Positions 25,201-37,200 of a stretch of 64,000 bases of DNA are shown here, in pieces; position 1 is the stretch's first letter, and each line of letters starts with the position of its first letter. The notes under the pieces were generated by a model. That model made no database searches, was not told the DNA's origin, and saw only the letters and a list, made by a program, of their open reading frames with translations. This DNA comes from Oxyruncus cristatus. Lineage: Eukaryota > Chordata > Aves > Passeriformes > Cotingidae. The translations under genes were made by a program, and so were the position numbers. The DNA is taken from NCBI GenBank assembly GCA_013399855.1, contig VXAY01002049.1, positions 117,804-181,803 on the forward strand. The letters run 5' to 3'.

Positions 25201-28200
25201 TTTAAAGGGGGGAAAAAAAAAAAATCCAGTGTTTAAGCATTTAAGAAAAAAACCTGTAATAAGTGAGATGGGATGAGTAAAATTTCCTCGTTCTCAGCAT
25301 AACACGAGGGAGGAGGAGCAGCCAGGCAGGAACTCTGTGCTCCAGTTCCAACCCCACAGTGCCAGCCTGAGGATCCCTTCAGCACTTTCATTTAAAAATT
25401 ACTTCTCACACAGGTCATGGAATTTTTTGAAGCAACTGTCCTTTCTTCACCTCCATCTCCCAACCTTAATTAATAGGGATTTGCCCTGGAGATGTCACAC
25501 AAGACCCACTGTGTGATATGTTACAGGAAATGTGGCTCCAGCAATGCTGAGATCAGCTAAATATTGGAATGATGTGAAAATCAAGGCAAACACCCCTGCT
25601 GCACCCCTGCAAGGCTTCAGCCAATAAGATCTGTAGAATATTAAGGACACTGTAATACCAACATTAATTTTGCACATTATTTGACTTATTAGAACAACAC
25701 ACACATCTCAACCCCGGCAAAGGCCTCAGACATTTGCAGAAAGATCAAATAATGGTTAAAAAAAATTGGCATTTAAACAATAAGCTCCCCCCCAAGGTCT
25801 CACCAGTGCCATTGTCAACTAAAGTTTTAGTCCAGTTTGCAGCACTGTGTTACCAGCTCTCCCAGCCAAAGCCTATCAACGTGAAAAACATTCTGGCACT
25901 GGGCTGCAGCCAGATCCATATCACTGATTTCACTGGAATTGCCTCCTGCTGTCGTACCAGGAATCAAGGGGCACAGCCTGGCCATGGGTGAGCCCTAAAC
26001 TCCAACCCCACGAGCACGTGCAGCTCTTGGCAGCGTTTTTAACCGTCTGAAGGCTGCTCTTTAGTTTGACTGCAGTCACCGAAACCTGGGAGTGCCTCCT
26101 CTTCCACAAGGAATGTCAGGGCTGGGATTTCCCTGGCACCCGGACCCCCGTGCCTGCTCCCACCTGATGCCTGGCAGAGGGATAAACCCCTCACATCTCC
26201 CAGGAGGGGAAGGTGGGCAGAGCTGCTGCTTTGGGGTGGCTTCTAGAGCGACACTCCGGCTCTTCCAAAGAGACTCCGCTCTGACCTACCTTGGATGCAT
26301 CAGCTGGCTCTGCCCTGGCTTTCTCTGGTGGGAATTCCTCGCGTCTCACGTCAGCCTTTGCTGTTTCCTTCCCTATTTTAGACGTGGCCACGTCCTTCAC
26401 GTCGGGCTTAGCCGGGGCTGGCTCTGCAGGGTGGCTCTGAGCGATGGCCGGGGCCGAGGTGGGCCGGGGACTCCGCTCCGGGGTTATCACGGCCACTGCT
26501 GAGGAGGGGGGGGACACACAGGGACAAGGTTCAGAGCAGGTAATGTTCCAAAGCTCTAGGCAAAGTCTTCCCAAATTACAGTGCTGTCACTTAAAAAGAA
26601 AAGGGAGGAGGAGGAGGTGGAGGAGGAGGAGGAAAAAAAAAGGGAAACGAAATAAAGATGTTGAGCGAAGCAGCTTGTGCGTTTAGTAGGGGAGGGTTAA
26701 GATTATTTTCCTTATGGTTTAAATAAAATCAAATAAAGCCCCACACCAGATGGTTTACAGAAAGCAAGCTTGCACTCTGCAGAGAAGCCACACCAGAAAG
26801 GCAAATCTGGGATTTGACATCGTGCCACGGATTTCTGGGTCCTTCACACACAACTGACACGGACTCCACTCCAGTGCAACCACAACACAGACACAGCGTG
26901 GGGAGTTCTGGGCTTGTGGGCACCTCCTCAACCAGAAACAGATGGTTTCTGGAAGGGAAATACAGGCTTCCCCCCTTCCCCTCCCCAGTCTTTTAGGCAA
27001 CTCAAATGAAAAAAATAATCAACAAGCACCGCCCTAGAAAACTTCACAGCAACTTCCAGGTGGGATTCAAAGCAGGCTGGGCCGTGTGTCCCGGGGGTAT
27101 CTCCGAGGCAGCATGGTGGGAAGATACCCAGCACCTCCAGGTCAGTGACAGTGCAGGAATGAACAGCATGCTGCCAAAAAATCACCTTTCCAGAGGATGA
27201 CGGTCTTAAAACACAAGCACTAGCCCCACACAAAATCAACTGCTTATTTCTTTCCTTCAGTTCCCTGATTTCCCAGGCAGTTCCTGATCCCTGAAAGGCC
27301 CGACTCCAACGAAATATTCAAGCCAATACTGTGTGACAGAGCCAGCCTCAACTAATTCCCTGTGTGTACCTACAGATACAACAAGCTATTTGGTTCTCCT
27401 GATGTTGGGGTTTATGGATGTTCCACTAAAAATACACCCAAAATAGTATCTTTGACGTGTTCCCACATTCCCAAAGTCACAGTTGGCAGCAGGGTCACAC
27501 TGTGTAACCCACCCCATCCAAAACTGGTGTCCAGTCAAAGAGAGTAGAAAACTTCCTGTTAAAAAAGAAATTGTGATTTCAAGCAGCTCCTTAGTAAGAA
27601 TTCCTGTTTCACTGAAAAGGTCACTGCATCTCATCTGTGTGTGAAAAAAACATGAGAGAACAAAGTATCTACGTGAACAAAAAAAACGTACAAGATGGGG
27701 GGGTGTGGGAAGGGCAAAAAAGAACCTGATTTTCCAGAGACTGGAATTAACACTTTCAAGACAAACTCCTGGACCCACCCCAAACCCCACACCACCACCA
27801 CGGGCTCCGTCCTCTCCCTGCTCCTCAGCACAGCGGCTCATTCCTGTGACCCAGACACTGTGTTATCCTTTCAGGAGGACAACCGGTGCCGTGTCCCGGT
27901 GTAGTTATGCCATGGAAGCGGTGACAGCCGCTGGGAAGGTTGTACAGAGGTGGGATGGCAGGGACAGTCGGGATGAGGAGGATGCTGGGAGAGCAAAGCC
28001 GTCATCGCGGTGGTACCTGGCTCCTTCGGGACTGGCTCTAGTTCTCTCACCACCATCATTTTTTCTTCCTCCTCCTCCTCCTCCTCCTCCTCCTCCTCTT
28101 CAATTGGGCTTATCTCAATACTGCCAAGATCACGTTTGGCTAAAAAAGTTATGGATGTGTTAAAATGCCACCTCAAAGAGGAAGCAGCCAAGGAAATACT

Positions 28201-31200
28201 GCCACCAGTAAATCCGCACGGCCACCTCTCCTGCTCCTCTCCCAGGGCATCGAGACATGCAGGAAAAATGATAACAGACACCAAGCTTTTCCTTTGCCAT
28301 CCAACAGTGAGTTCTGGGCTGCCCAGAACTGTATTTTACTTTATTTTCCCGATTAACTACTTTAGGGTATTTTGACACATGATTTAAACACAGTAAAAAG
28401 CACTGCCCCGAAATAAAAGATATAAAATGTAAGTTGGAACTGGATGCTCTTTAAGGTCCCTTCCAACCCAAACCATTCCATGATTCTGTGACTGATCATC
28501 ATCACCCCACTGACAGTTCCTGCTGGGAACAGGAGAGTCAGGAGGGGGAAAAGTGCAGGAGATGGATAAGAAGGGGCAGCTGCATCAGGAGAGCCCAAGC
28601 TGTGCTCAGGTCTGACACTGGCTGATGTCCGCTCTGCTGCTGCCCATCCCATGGAATATCCTCTAGTGTTTTCCATATTAATTAAGAAAACGTGAAGTTA
28701 CTTCCCTCCACGGCTTCAATCTCCTCTTTCTGCAACAACCAATCAACTCTACTCTAACTATGATTAGCGTGGATCTGACTGCAGCAGCGGCGTTGCTCTG
28801 ACACCCTTCCCCAGATAGGGAAGCAGCACTCCCTAGTGAAGAAAAGAAGTGGAATGTAGGTGACCTCCAGCAGTCCTGGACCTCATAACCTGATTTTCAG
28901 GCACTGCACGTTCCTACAGCTCAGGGGAGCAAACCTTCCAAGAGGGAACAGCAAGGGAGGAGCGTTTAGAGGCCACTGCACACTCACTTCCACACGCAGC
29001 CAAGCCACGGCACCCGCTCACCTCACCAGGGACGCTCCTGGAAAGCAGCACACGGCAAAGCCAGGGGGGATTTTAGTGGCAACAAACACCACCACAAGCA
29101 GTGCAACCTGTGTCCTAAAGCACTGCATCACTTCACCCCAGCAGTGACAGCACAGCAGCCACCAAACGCCGCTGCGGCTGTACCTGACCGCGGCGGCACC
29201 GGCTCCGGGAACTTTGGCTTGGCAACAGGAACCTTAACCACCTCTACCTTCTCCTCCTCCTCTTCCTCCTCTGCAATGGGTTTCATTTCAAAAGTTTCAA
29301 GAGTGTGTTTGGCTAGAAAGAGGTTTGCAGGTGTTAATGGGGGTTGGGGACCCACACGGACACACGACGGTCACCACAGCAAAGAGCGAGGAGATCCCTC
29401 TCAGCAGCTGGGAAGAGGTTTGCAGACCAGGCAGCTCAACAGTCATTTTCCACCATGGAACTGTGCACCAGCCTTTCTAGTGCTGCCATACCCAAGAGTG
29501 CATTGGATAAGAGGGGGAAAGAACAACAGAAACAAGCTTTGCAGGCTCCTTGCCCAGGCAGGGAGACACAGGGACACGTGTGGGTTCTGCCTGCAGAGTC
29601 TGGAGGGACAGGGGTGCTGGCTGGCAAAACCCAGGCAAAACACATCCAGATAAAAACCTATATAATAACTAGCAGCTTTAATTAAATGTACTTGAGTGAT
29701 ACACTTCCAATCTCCCCTGGTGCCTGAAATTCCTCACCCTGTTTTTACACCATCGGGCTTTCCCCACTGGGCAATGCTGATCGGGGAGGATCAAGGCATG
29801 ACCACGGCTGGGGGAAGTCCAACACACTTCATGAAATCTGGATCTAGATACTACAAAAATAGTGATGCAGTCAAAAGCAGGCTGTAAAAAATTCCAGGTG
29901 GAAGGAGGGAAGCAGAGTAGTACCCACAGCATTTGCATACGAATTATTTCCAGCCCTAACACACCACAGGCGGTCGCCATCCAAGTGATGAAGGCTGCAA
30001 ATATTTGACAACACTGTGCTGTGAAACACTAATTAGTATTCAAATGTGCTGTTGTACCTACACCCCTCTTAAAGACATTAATATTTATTAATATTTATTA
30101 ATAGTATCTCTCTTAAGAGAAATACAAGCTCCACAGACTAAAAGGGGTGACACTTCTCAAATGCTGAAAAAAGATCCCAGAACAGACTTTAAAAAAAAAA
30201 AAAAAGGTCCCAGAATACTTAAAAAAGGGCAAGAAGATCCCAGGACGAAGAACTTCAGAAGCTTCACAAGAAGTTTCAAGATCAAACTTTAAAGTTTGCG
30301 CATTCATATACCCAAAACTACTGAAATCTAATCAGAGTTCTCAAGTACCATCACATCCTAAACTTCTCCCCAGCTCCCCACAGGAATTACAAGGCGCAAG
30401 GTGGAAATTTAAGGAGTCTCCCAGAGCTGGGCTGTGTCTCCTCTCACTGCAGAATTCCTCTTGCAAAGGAATGAAAAAAGAAAGCCGCCAGATTCAGTGA
30501 AACTTGGAATTGTCAGGAACAAGCACGCAGAGGACAGGAAAGGCACTGCAGAGAGTTGTAGCCACCACCACAGCTATACCTGGCTTCTCTCGGATCTGAT
30601 CCGCAGGTTTTGGTTCAGGAACCTCAACCACCACCACCTCCTTCTGCTTCTCCTCCTCTACGGTCCTGAACTCAACTTTCTGAGTCGCGCGTTTAGCTGA
30701 GGAAACGGGGCACACGTTAAGGACCGGCGCGGCACAGGCGACACTGCAACCGCCACAGGGGCCGCACGCCCCCGGCCTGCTCCTTTCCGAGCCCTGACAT
30801 CCACGTCTGGGACTGCAGTTGGGGCTTCTCTGCCTATCTGGGGTCATGATGGCACGGCCAAGTGGCAACCAACAGCCCTGGTCCCCTCGCCCCCCTGCAT
30901 CGTGCCTGAGGAGCCTCGCGCGCCCGCATTGCTGGCAAGCTGGAATTTGGCTTTGCTGCTGAACGGAGCTGGGACCAAGCAGCCTCTGCTCTCTGGATTC
31001 CCAGGCTTGGAGTGTCACTGAGCCCAGGAGCAGGGATAGACTGGTTGCTGCTGGTCATGGGGTGCTGGGACAACCCTGGTGCCTCCCAGGCTGCAGCACA
31101 ACCTCGGGGCTCAAAGCAATGCAGTCCCTGCTCCATCAGGGATGCTCTCCTTTCCCTGGATCCTCTCAGTTGCACAGGGATGCTCCTCTTTCCCTGGGTC

Positions 31201-34200
31201 CTCAGTGCAAAGGGATGCTCCCCTCTCCCTGGATGTTCATAGTTCACAGGGATGCTCCATTTTCCCTAGACCCTCTCAGTGCACAGAGATGCTCCCTCTT
31301 TCCTAAATCCTCATAGTGCATAGGGATGCTCTCCTTTCCCTGGATCCTCTCAGTGCACAGGAATGCTCTCCTTTCCCTGGATCCTTGTGGTGCAAAGGGA
31401 TGCTCCCTGGATTCTCTCAGTGCAACGGGATGCTCCTCTTTCCCTGGATCTTCATGGCACACAGGGATGCTCCCCTTTCGCTGGATCCTCCTGGTGCAAA
31501 GAGATGTTCCCCTCTCCCTGGTTACTCATGGTGCAAAGGGATGTTCCCCTTTCCCAGGATCTTAGTACCCAGTGATCCAGATCAAGTGGAGTCAGCTTAA
31601 ACACTCTCCTCTCCATGTCTCACCTCCACTAGCCTGTAGCTATCCATCTCCTTTAAAAGTGTGGGATAAGCCCACCCTCCTGACATCCCAACCTAAGCAT
31701 GGCTTTCAGGAACACTGAAGAAGTTTCAGTTGTGGCAAAAATTCCCCCCTCAAGGAGAACTATGGAATTTAAGAAGTTATGTTAAAACAAAACGAAACAA
31801 GTAGCTTAACTCCTGATTTTCTAAAGGAAAATGCTTTGAGACCAAATGAGGAAACATCTTTACAAACAGAACTTCGCCACGAGCCTTCAGCACCCACCTA
31901 CACCTTTTTTGTCAGTGAGTTCTGCTGGGACTACTCTCAGTTTGCATTTTTGTGTTGGGTCTGCCTGAGTTGGAGCTCGTTTTCCCACAGCAGCCCTCGC
32001 AGTGCTGTGATTTTAAGACAAGGACACTACCTGGGAGAGGTAAGAGGCAAACAAGTACCGAGCAATGTCGGAGAGCAGAATGATGGCGGGGAACGTCTGT
32101 CATAATTATGCTGAAGGGACAAAGGGTGGATTTCGTGTAAATCATCCGTGCTGTGACGACATTATTTTGACCTTTGCAGGGGGAATTTTTGTGGTGGTCG
32201 GCTGTTTTTTTTTTTCTTTTAGCAAAGGCCGTGCGATGAGCGCGGGTTTGAACGACAACCCTTAAACGCGCGACTCGCGGAGGCGAGGGGTGAAACCGGG
32301 AGCTGGAGCTCGGGTTTTTGTACAGCAGGGGGTTATTTCGGCATCTTTTGGGGGCGGTGGGGGGTGGGGTGGGGTGTGCACTCACCTCCATCCAAGCTCC
32401 TGGAGGCTCGTTTGCTGGCCGTGCGCTCGAACTGGGGCGCGGGCCGGTCGATCAGGGCGCTCGCCTGCCGCGTCTGCGCCTGCGTCCGCCCGCTGTAGCG
32501 GAATTTGGAGCCCAGCGCCAGGAACCGGCTCTTCGGGATGGCCTCGGTGGAAGTCAGCCTGAAAAGACAGGGCCGCGGCTTGAAACCCGCGCCTCCGGGA
32601 CGGGCAAGCGGCAAGCCCAGCAAATCGCGGCGCGGTTGAGGAGGGTGAGGAACCGATCTGAAAATCCGCGTCACCCGACTTCAAGAGAAAGGAAATGAAG
32701 GATTCTGGTTCTTTTTGCACCATCATCTTGGAAAAAGAATACGTGTGGCTTCTTTGGGCTGCGCCGCACTGGGGTCTCCCAACAAATCGGGAAAGCCCAA
32801 CTCGGCGTTTCCCAACAAATCTCCTCAATTTCTAACACCAAATGCTTTGAAATGAGTGCTCCTCCATGGCTGTGGCATTTCCATCAGGAAAGCTCCCCAG
32901 ATCCAGAGAGCTCAGAATGCTTGAGAGTAGAAACACCTTCTGAAGAATCCAAGAGACCACTTTGAGTTGGACTGAGCTCAAATCCCACTAAACCTGAGCT
33001 GTTCTGGTTTAAGCGCCACTCACCAGACTTTATTTTTTAAGGAGTTTCATTTTCTATGGATGTATTGGGAAGGGAGAGTGTAGGGGTGGAGGTAAAGAGG
33101 AATTTAAAGAAGTCTCTTGCCAATAAGTCTCACATCTACATCAGCCAAATTCCTCTGTCTTCCGTATATTATGAAGCAGAACCTGCTTAAAAATTTACTG
33201 TAAAACAAACACTCAAGTGTCCCTGCAGCCATTTCACTCCAATTGTTCCCAACCCCAAGGAACACTCGAGGAACTGAGCAACACTGCTCATTTTCAGCAG
33301 TTACACTAAAGCATTAGTTACCCAAAGTTCAGACAACCCACCTGAAGAAGGTGTGATGTTCGACACATACTTTCCAAAGCTTCTTCGCTGCCCGGTAACT
33401 TGGAAGCTTGAAGCCAATTGTACTTTCATACTGTTCTTGCTGTGGAAAACATAAGTTATTTAGGTATAGCAAGGAATAAATGTGGCAGGAGCTCAGTCCC
33501 CAGCCCGTTGCTCTGTTCTGCTGCGGCACAAACTGCTGAACTTGCTGCAGGATGTGCAGGAGGAGTTCAGGTCAGAGGAGAGGCAGGCTTTGGCCACAAG
33601 CCTGGGCATCTCTCAGGATGCACTGGCATTTATAGAGGAACATGCTGTGGATTTTGCAGCCATTCAGTCTCATTTACACCCACATCATACTGCCCAGCTG
33701 CGGGATGGGGTCAAATATTGACCTCCCTGCAAGGCTTGGTCAAGGCAATGGAAGCAGGAGAAGGAGGAAGAGGAGGAAAGAGGTAGATCCCCACTGTAGC
33801 CTCTCTCCCTGATGCGGTCAGGCTGCTCCAGTGATCTCCCCATTCATGAAGCAGCGCCAGTGCATCCATCCCCTGCCTCCTGCCCTTAGGCGAAAAGCTA
33901 ATTCGAATTTTTAATTACTTTCTTTCAATAAAAGCAAGACAAAGAGCCTTCGTTTCGCTTTGCGTCCAAAAAAAAAAAAAAAAAGGAAANNNNNNNNNNN
34001 NNNNNNNNNNNGGAAAAATAAAAAAAAAAGGAGTTAGTCCTCTCCCAGTTTCAGCTGTCAACTTCCCCACCCGTTTCCCTGGACGCTGGGAATACCCCGC
34101 AGAGCCGGGAGGTGGTGCTGGATGACACGCTGTTAAACCGCCACCAGCTGGGCTGTAGCTGCGGCTCAGCTCCAAGCCGGGATCAGACATGATACAAAAC

Positions 34201-34244
34201 GCTTGTCCAGGGAAAAGGCCGTTCCCTCCCTGCTCCGTTTCAGT

Positions 34245-34280
<36 letters not shown>

Positions 34281-37200
34281 GTGACAATCACGAGGCACTG
34301 AAAGGTGACAGGAGCCAGGACACACCTCCCCCGGCCGAATCTTTATGAAGAAGCTGCTGCGTTTGTAGGAAATCTTCAGGACTTTGGGCCACGGGAAGCG
34401 GTTGATTCTCAGTTTATCTTTGTAAACAAGAAGGCCACTGGAACAGACTCCCAGGGTGATGTCCACTCCTTCCAAGTCCTGGGAAAGCAGGATTTAAGAA
34501 GTGTCAGGATTCGGAGTTTCAGGTCGACATGTGCCTTCCAAATCATCCCTTTGGTCTTGCCCCAAATTCACCTCCCCACCCCCCAGACTCCAGCTCCCAG
34601 CTCCAGGGCCAGGCTGGCTTTTCCTTCACGTTTCTCCTCACAACCTCCTCCTTCATGTTGATCTTTCCTGCCCTGCTGGTTGCCCAAAGGGCTTATCTAG
34701 AGTCCAACCTGCATTTCCCCACGTGGCAGGTCAGAGCCATAAATTCAAAGTTCCTCAGAGCAAGGACTTGTCTACATGAGGAGCTTTGGAAAGCTTCCTG
34801 GGATATATAAATAACAAACAACCAGGAAGAATCCCTTCTCCTGTAGGAATGCTTGAGGCATTCCTGTTCTGTGTCTGTATTTCCATAGTTCCTCGACCTT
34901 TCAAAAGGAGCTTCCTGAAGCAGGTAAACTTGCTCCTGCAAGGGAAGGATAATCAAATGACAAAACCCACAGGCAGGTGCTGGTTCTCACCTTAGCTTGG
35001 TGAAGGTCGACTCCATACATAGACAGCTTTTTTGCATTCTCAAGAAATTCCAGGTCTGCTTGGGCTGGAGTCATGGATCTGGAGAAAGAGAAAAAAGGGC
35101 TTGGTATTCCCCAAACTGTTGCTTTTAAGAGAGGACAAATCAGACCTCACAGAACTCATTGGATTTTGTTTTGCTTTCAATACCAACAAATTTGTGCTCA
35201 GGTGATGAATTATCAAACCGCTCTGAATGCCCACATTTGTGCTTTGAGACATCCCCATAACACAGATGCACTTTGTTTCCTGTGGAGCTGCACGGGCACT
35301 GGAGAGGAAAGCAAGGAACAGCAGTGAGGGGGCAGAGCTTGATTCAGCAGAAGAAACCCCAACGGAGCCGCAGGCAAAGGGTGACAGGTCGCGTCCCCCC
35401 AGACCCGCTGCCTCCAGACCTCCCCAAACCCAGCCATTGTTCTCCAAGCCAAACACATGGACAGCTGAGACCACTCAGCAGCGATTCCAGCCGTGGGGGG
35501 GACCAGATGAATGAGGGTTTTTCTAGGAACAGATGGTGCCCTGTCTGCAGGAGGGGCACAACTTAACAGAGACATCCCGATAATGGCCTCCATTATCAAC
35601 GGTATTGAAGTGCCCTTGTTAATAAGTTTCTGGTGTGCGAGGTACATTAACAGCTCTGTTGGGAGAGAATTCAGCTGCATACATTTCATTTTCTTCCCTC
35701 CTTTGATGTCTTCCTCACCGAGCCCTCCCATACATCTTGTGTGTGATGTCAATAGAGGTCGTGGTGGTGGGAGACAGGGCAGACAAAGACAGCTGTAAGG
35801 ACAATCCTGTAGGAAACACCCAGGAGCTGTGGCTACCTCGACAGGTGCCTTGTGCTTTGCAAATACAGCAACAAGTGCTGGAGAGTGGTTTAGCAGAGAT
35901 TTCCCTGGAAGCATTCAAAAAACACGGGGGTGTGGCACCTGGGAACACAGTTTAGTTGTGGGCTTGGCTGTGCTGGGGGAATCGTTGGACTCCACAATCT
36001 TGGAGGGTCTTTTCCAGCCTTAACGATTCCATGACTCTGATTCCTACTGAAAACCCTCCGACAGTTTTAATGTTCATGGAGTACAGACCAGAAATTAAAC
36101 TGGGACATTTTGCTTCCTCCTGCACACGCAGACAGATGAAATATAACTACATCTTATACCTTGAAGTCTCCTTCTAATGAAGCCATAAATAATTCATCAC
36201 CCTGATCTGCCACTTCCAGCACGGCAGCGGCCTTTGACTCCCAGTCATGAAGCTTGTCAGTGGCCTGGTACTTACCTTCCCTCATTTCCTCTCCTCTCAG
36301 TGCAAATGGAAGGGAATCAATTTGAAGTATTGATTTGGAGGGTTTGAGTGAGGTGTTAATTGTAGCTCTGGCCACAGCCAGGAGCCCATGTCCACCCTTC
36401 CCACTGCACTCCAGTTATCAGTTCCCCTCTGCCTCTGAGAAGGTCTTGTCTTTGCTCTGTTCTTGTCAGGGCATCAACCAGCAGCTTTTCACAGGGCAAG
36501 GGGCTGCTGGCTGAAAGTACCACCAAGTGGTGTTACGGATTTGGGGGGTTTTCCCCTCTAAAATCCCAGTGCATCCCTGCGAGGGCACGGAAGCTGCGGC
36601 CAGCACACCTTACCTGTATGTTTTATGAAGCTCCACAACCTTCTCTTCGAGCTCTTTTGTCTGGTTTGGGGCCAGTTTGAACTCAGTGATGTAATCTGGG
36701 CCGTGGAGATCGGGATCATAGTCCCCCAGCTCCGACTGGACCGTGTAGGAGCCCAGCAGGGCCAGGGTTGCAAAGGAGCAGGGCAGCCGCCCCGTGAGGA
36801 TGTCCTGTCTGAGCTGAAGACACAGGTAATACCTGGGGGCAAAAAGGAAAATATTAATCACAGAGAAATTTATTAACTTGAGGATCAGTTTGGGGTTTTT
36901 TTTTACGCCACTGATGAACGAGCATGGGTGCTCATTCCCAATTTCTACCTGTATTTTCACTCATTCCCAAGGTAAACAGTGTGGAGCTCTGGGGGATTTA
37001 AGGTCACCTCCACTCTGCAAAGGGACCAGAAAATCTCGGGTTTAGATAAAAATGTGCTTTCCTCTACAAATACACCCATGCCAGGATTATACATGACGCT
37101 GCTTTACACAAGCAGTGGAGAGCAGGAGCATCCACACACCCACTGAGAACAAACCCAACCCCTTCCAAATGGGGAAGGCATTTGATCTCCTCACTGAAGG

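Larger units (their letters stand above)
20528..26289. other. Introns between exons 13 and 17 (exons 14-16 listed separately)
   Basis: The intron 20528-23445 holds T-runs, an A/C low-complexity tract (about 22311-22390), a minus CR1 (22872-23045) and the exon 16 enhancer cluster. The intron 23509-24292 holds one TGCATG (24094-24099). The intron 24335-24481 is only 147 bp. The intron 24539-26289 holds the paired TGCATG sites and no recognised repeat. Confidence 0.6.
26499..32385. other. Introns around the 12a-12b-12c array
   Basis: Intron lengths are 1689 bp (12 to 12a), 1267 bp (12a to 12b), 1044 bp (12b to 12c) and 1518 bp (12c to 13), so the array repeats at roughly 1.2-1.4 kb. The first of these introns contains a 37-bp minisatellite and a G-rich tract beside the exon 12 donor; 28140-29183 contains a short CR1 end. 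I looked for a fourth copy of the cassette and found none I could defend. Confidence 0.6.

Noticed and set aside
26604..26640. GGA-rich tract near exon 13 considered as a fourth acidic cassette
   Set aside because: The purine run is on the plus strand, so the EPB41 strand would not read Glu, and there is no splice context.
31012..31600. Open frames with repeats such as GCSSFPGS
   Set aside because: They come from the 37-bp minisatellite, are open in several frames on both strands, and have no start or splice context.
35213..35914. 233-codon minus-strand open frame between exons 8 and 9
   Set aside because: It has no family resemblance and no acceptor/donor arrangement fitting the EPB41 phases; it is consistent with a chance frame in GC-moderate intron.
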